A stretch of 53,712 nucleotides of DNA from an uncultured Prevotella sp. (lineage in GTDB: Bacteria > Bacteroidota > Bacteroidia > Bacteroidales > Bacteroidaceae). The position numbers and the translations under genes are program-made. This document shows positions 50,913 through 53,712 of the stretch, piece by piece. Numbering within the stretch: the first letter of the stretch is position 1; every line of letters begins with the position of its first letter. The DNA lies in NCBI GenBank assembly GCA_900553595.1, contig USEC01000012.1, forward strand, positions 1 to 53,712. Direction: 5' to 3'. The notes under the pieces are model-generated. The model did not search any database. It had not been told where the DNA came from and saw only the letters and a program-made list of their open reading frames with translations.

Positions 50913-50993
50913 AAACAAGGCTTCTTTACATTCAAAACAAGGCTTCTTTTGAGTGCAAACAAGGCTTGTTTATTCTCCAAACAAGGCTTGTTT
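50913..50993. repeat. 22-bp-pitch quasi-palindrome array, copy A4
   Basis: Units start at 50913, 50935, 50957 and 50979: AAACAAGGCTTCTTT twice, then AAACAAGGCTTGTTT twice. Spacers are ACATTCA, TGAGTGC and ATTCTCC. Confidence 0.92.
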
Positions 50994-51097
50994 TAAACCC
51001 GGTGATATTGCGGCTGAAAACCAGCGTGTTACGGCTTCGTTTTCATTTCTCTTTGTTTTTTCTCCCTAACCTCGATTTTTTTTTATAATTTCGCAGC

Positions 51098-51325
51098 ATG
51101 AAAAGATTTCTGAACATAAAGATATTGCTTTTGCTTATTGTCATCTGCGTTGGCACCTACGCACTTACCTCATCGTGGAGCATCACCCTTGGTGTCGTGA
51201 TTCTCATGGTCGTTGCCGACAGAGTGGTGGGCGCATGGGCTGACAGAAAGGACAGGCAGTATTTTGGCAAAAAGGAAGATTCTGACGAAACACTGACACC
51301 AGAGGAAAGAAAATGGAAAAGTTAG
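51098..51325 (+). CDS. Small membrane protein of unknown function
   Basis: A 75-residue protein with two hydrophobic segments (about 8-24 and 28-45) and a charged tail (DRKDRQYFGKKEDSDETLTPEERKWKS). A possible promoter box (TAATTTCG at 51086) lies only a few bases before the ATG, so the transcript may be nearly leaderless. The 3' end overlaps the kinase-RapZ gene by 13 bases, so the two are probably translated together. I do not recognise a family. Confidence 0.75.
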   Translation: MKRFLNIKILLLLIVICVGTYALTSSWSITLGVVILMVVADRVVGAWADRKDRQYFGKKEDSDETLTPEERKWKS

Positions 51326-52854
51326 TTGAACTGTATGAATCGTGGCACGGCTCCAAGCCGGCAAGTATAGAACGCCTCAAAGGGGCGGGCAGCAACCGTG
51401 AGTACTACCGTCTGACAGCCGACGACGGCAGTACGGTGATAGGTGTGGTGGGAACAAGTCGCGACGAGGACCATGCCTTCATCTATCTGTCGCAGCATTT
51501 CACGCAGCGTCAGCTCCCCGTGCCGCAGGTTCTTGCGGCGAGCGACGACGAGCTGCGCTACATCCAGACCGACCTCGGCAACACTTCGCTCTTCGACGCC
51601 CTTGAAGGCGGACGCAAGGCTGGCGGACGATACACGCACAAGGAGAAGGAACTCCTTGTCGCCACCATACGCCAGCTGCCCAACATACAGATGCGTGGCG
51701 CACGGGGGCTCGACTGGAACAACTGCTATCCGCAGCCGGAATTCAATGAGGAGAGCGTGCTCTTCGACCTTAACTACTTTAAATACTGCTTCCTCAAACC
51801 TTCGGAACTCGACTTTCACGAGCTGAAGCTTGAGGCCAACTTCCGTCTTTTCGCCAAAGACCTCACCTCCGAGTCCACCGATTCGTTCCTCTATCGCGAC
51901 TTCCAGGCACGCAATGTCATGCTCGACGCCGAGGGCAACCCGTCGTTCATCGATTTCCAGGGCGGCAGAAAGGGTCCGTTCTACTACGACCTTGCATCGT
52001 TCCTGTGGCAGGCATCGGCAAAATATCCGAACAAACTGCGCCGCGACCTCATCGCCGAATACTACAATTCGCTGAAAAACTATACCGAGGTGCCTTCCGT
52101 GCGTGAGTTCGTCGGTCGTCTGAGTCTGTTTGTGCTCTTCCGCACTCTGCAAGTGCTCGGAGCCTACGGGTTCCGTGGCTACTTCGAGCGCAAGAAGCAT
52201 TTCCTCGAATCCATACCTCCGGCGATGGACAACCTGCGCGAACTGCTGAAGAATGCAGACAGTTTCCCTTACCCCTACATGATGGATATGCTGCGCCGCC
52301 TTGCCGATATGCCCAAATATGCGCACATCGAAGAGCCGGCATTGAGTCGTGCCGACGGCTACCGCACGACTTCCGACAATGTCTATGCGGCACATCCGCA
52401 GGACGGTCCGGCGACATTCTCGAAGTACGACGGCAATGGTCCGCTCGTCGTCCGTGTGTTCAGTTTCAGCTATCGCAAAGGCATTCCCACCGACGACTCG
52501 GGCAATGGAGGAGGCTATGTGTTCGACTGCCGCTCCACACACAATCCCGGACGCTACGAACCCTACAAGAAACTCACCGGACTCGACGAGCCCGTCATAC
52601 GCTTCCTTGAGGACGACGGCGAGATAATAACGTTCCTCGAAAGCGTCTATAAACTCGCCGACGCTCATGTGAGCCGCTACATAGAGCGCGGCTTCACGAA
52701 CCTGATGTTCTCGTTCGGATGCACGGGCGGACAGCACCGCAGCGTGTATTCGGCACAGCATCTTGCCGAACATCTGCACGAGAAGTTCGGAATAGAGGTG
52801 CACATCTGTCATCGCGAGCAAGGTATAGAGCAGACTTTGGAGGCAGACAGCTGA
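51313..52854 (+). CDS. APH-fold (AmgK-like) kinase fused to a RapZ C-terminal domain
   Basis: A 513-residue two-domain protein. Residues 1-360 are an aminoglycoside-phosphotransferase-fold kinase. The catalytic loop is YRDFQARN (Asp196, Asn201), with Tyr where most members have His. The metal motif FIDFQGGRKGPFYYDLASFLW (Asp214) closely follows the pattern of AmgK, the anomeric MurNAc/GlcNAc kinase of muropeptide recycling. Residues 375-513 match the RapZ C-terminal domain, with FDCRSTHNPGR and FGCTGGQHRSVYSAQHL; in E. coli this domain senses glucosamine-6-phosphate. I infer a sugar kinase with a built-in sensor or partner. No MurU-type gene is in the window. Confidence 0.87.
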   Translation: MEKLVELYESWHGSKPASIERLKGAGSNREYYRLTADDGSTVIGVVGTSRDEDHAFIYLSQHFTQRQLPVPQVLAASDDELRYIQTDLGNTSLFDALEGGRKAGGRYTHKEKELLVATIRQLPNIQMRGARGLDWNNCYPQPEFNEESVLFDLNYFKYCFLKPSELDFHELKLEANFRLFAKDLTSESTDSFLYRDFQARNVMLDAEGNPSFIDFQGGRKGPFYYDLASFLWQASAKYPNKLRRDLIAEYYNSLKNYTEVPSVREFVGRLSLFVLFRTLQVLGAYGFRGYFERKKHFLESIPPAMDNLRELLKNADSFPYPYMMDMLRRLADMPKYAHIEEPALSRADGYRTTSDNVYAAHPQDGPATFSKYDGNGPLVVRVFSFSYRKGIPTDDSGNGGGYVFDCRSTHNPGRYEPYKKLTGLDEPVIRFLEDDGEIITFLESVYKLADAHVSRYIERGFTNLMFSFGCTGGQHRSVYSAQHLAEHLHEKFGIEVHICHREQGIEQTLEADS

Positions 52855-52873
52855 CAAACGCTCGGTTTGGCAA

Positions 52874-52893
52874 CAGTCGTCCAGACTGTTTTT
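52874..52893 (+). terminator. Probable terminator after the kinase-RapZ gene
   Basis: CAGTC-GTCCA-GACTG followed by five T, 20 bases past the stop codon. The stem is only five base pairs. A second small hairpin, TGTCATC-TT-GATGACA, lies at 52921-52936. Confidence 0.55.
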
Positions 52894-52957
52894 GTCAGCA
52901 GAATGTCTGCCCGATCTGCCTGTCATCTTGATGACAGCAGACAATCTTGGAGATTCA

Positions 52958-53160
52958 TTATCCCAAATCGGTCATTAGACCGAAACAGGCGTGTTATAAG
53001 AAAAGTTGTCTTTCTTTTCCACCCTTCTTCGCCTTTGTTTCGTCATCTTGCCGCCGACCGCGTTTCGCCATAGCCAGCTATGGCTTCAACCCGGACGTTG
53101 CTGGCTGCTCGAAACAAAGACAAAGCAGAGTAGGAATCTGATGACCGATTTGGGATTATC
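52958..53160. mobile_element. MITE-like palindromic element (repeat family B, copy B4)
   Basis: Outer arms TATCCCAAATCGGTCATTAG and, in reverse complement, AATCCCAAATCGGTCATCAG enclose about 160 bp. Inside, CTTTGTTTCG (53033-53042) pairs with CGAAACAAAG (53110-53119), and GCCATAGC-CA-GCTATGGC (53067-53084) is a perfect hairpin. The three nested pairs would fold into one long stem. No coding potential is seen. There is no transposase, so mobility would depend on one elsewhere. Flanking target duplication is not clear. Confidence 0.6.
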
Positions 53161-53712
53161 GAAAAAACAAGCGGCAGCGCCGAGTGCATAACGGCCTGGT
53201 TGCTCTGTCTTTTCGGGCAGGACATTCGCCCTTCATAGTTCTCTTCTTTTTTAGTTTTTATTCAGACATCCCCCCACTTTTTGAATTAATTATCTAATAT
53301 TTCTTTCGTTTAAGGAATATTAACGTAAAAGTGTGACGCAATTTAAAAAAATACAAAACCTTTGCGGCCGACTATTGGATTAGAATACCAAATCTATTAA
53401 TATTTGCATAAGACCAAAAACTTTGCCCGGCCAGTCGCAACTGGCATTAGAGCATGAACCTGAAACCTGATACGGAATTAAGAAAATATCATTAATGCCG
53501 TTTTAAAGAATGTAATTGACATAACAGTAAAAACAATTACAAATCTTTTTTGCGAATATATTCAATGGTGTCGGTTGTGGCATTGTCGTGAAGACATGCC
53601 GTTGCCGCAGCAGGATGTGTGCATATATGCGGATTAGAGGGGGTATGAGGCGTGCCGAAACTGAAGTTATCGGAAGTTAGGCTTCGCCGGAAGTTAAAGG
53701 AAGATAACGGAC
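53161..53712. other. Gene-free A/T-rich end of the window
   Basis: No convincing coding frame. Plus-strand AACCTTTGC (about 53357-53365) and AACTTTGCC (about 53420-53428) resemble Bacteroidetes -7 boxes. A perfect hairpin, GCCAGT-CGCA-ACTGGC (53430-53445), follows the second one, and a 13-codon frame opens at 53454. This looks like a leader region for a gene beyond the window, which is inference. Confidence 0.4.
53661..53712 (+). repeat. Degenerate 10-bp tandem repeat at the window edge
   Basis: CTGAAGTTAT, CGGAAGTTAG, then GCTTCGC, CGGAAGTTAA, AGGAAGATAA and CGGAC run to the last base. The repeat probably continues outside the window. Confidence 0.55.

Noticed and set aside
51322..52944. 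Long open frame of 540 codons on the minus strand opposite the kinase-RapZ gene
   Set aside because: It mirrors a gene with clear APH and RapZ motifs, and its own sequence is low in recognisable domains. Long antisense frames are common in this base composition.
53454..53495. A 13-codon frame (MNLKPDTELRKYH) as a leader peptide
   Set aside because: It is too short to support without a downstream gene in view or any sign of attenuation codons.
1..53712. tRNA and rRNA genes
   Set aside because: No T-loop GGTTCGAATCC-type sequence in a cloverleaf setting and no rRNA-like stretch was seen on either strand. A covariance search would be decisive.

Overview
The window looks like chromosomal DNA from a Bacteroidales bacterium, most likely Prevotella or a close relative. 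Supporting signs are a menaquinone operon of Bacteroidetes type, TAnnTTTG promoter boxes with almost no Shine-Dalgarno sequences, a C-terminal type IX secretion signal on a hexosaminidase, a fused CcsBA cytochrome c maturation protein, a long PPi-type phosphofructokinase, and several Bacteroidetes-style domain fusions. I see no rRNA, tRNA, CRISPR array, transposase, integrase or phage gene. The species call is inference.

Layout. 1-7.5 kb (minus): an aroB-led menaquinone operon, aroB, thioesterase, menF, menD, menB, menC, menE. 7.7-12.7 kb (minus): ccsBA, a membrane-anchored GH25 lysozyme and PPi-dependent phosphofructokinase. 13.0-19.2 kb (plus): a tight five-gene run of a small conserved protein, a PlsC-type acyltransferase, a large secreted amidase/golvesin/FN3 protein, a second small protein and a YgiQ-type radical SAM enzyme. 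19.5-22.7 kb (minus): a DUF3298-like lipoprotein, rsmG, a metallo-beta-lactamase-fold hydrolase, ruvC and a small secreted protein. 23.3-29.1 kb (minus): two GH51 arabinofuranosidases and a serine-type sulfatase. 29.4-36.0 kb (plus): a 1265-residue glycosyltransferase/HIT-like/SpoIID fusion followed by two AmpG-like permeases. 36.2-41.5 kb (minus): a GH20 hexosaminidase, an N-carbamoylputrescine amidase-like enzyme and an Fsr-like exporter. 41.7-46.5 kb (minus): sppA, lpxK, purine nucleoside phosphorylase and thiL. 46.9-52.9 kb (plus): a ThrE-family exporter, groES-groEL, a small membrane protein and an APH-kinase/RapZ-C fusion. The last 0.85 kb has no recognisable gene and is rich in repeats.

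The genes suggest two themes. One is respiration: chorismate supply, menaquinone and cytochrome c maturation. The other is wall and glycan turnover: GH25 lysozyme, amidase, GH20, SpoIID fusion, two AmpG-like permeases and an AmgK-like kinase. The two most unusual proteins both belong to the second theme. The SpoIID fusion has no export signal although SpoIID domains normally act outside the membrane, and it sits upstream of two muropeptide-type permeases. The kinase carries a RapZ sensor-like domain.

The intergenic DNA holds several dispersed repeat families. The clearest is an 81-bp array of four quasi-palindromic 15-mers (AAA[C/G]AAG N CTT[C/G]TTT) at an exact 22-bp pitch. It occurs four times, always with four units. 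Others are a 45-bp arm with nested hairpins (CCCAAATCGGTCATTAGACC...), a promoter-linked hairpin with compensatory changes, and an ATTGCTGT-CGGTAAAAA repeat that accompanies two of the arrays. A 15-bp perfect inverted repeat frames 134 bp between the two GH51 genes and could be a recombination site. All calls come from reading the sequence; no search or structure prediction was run.
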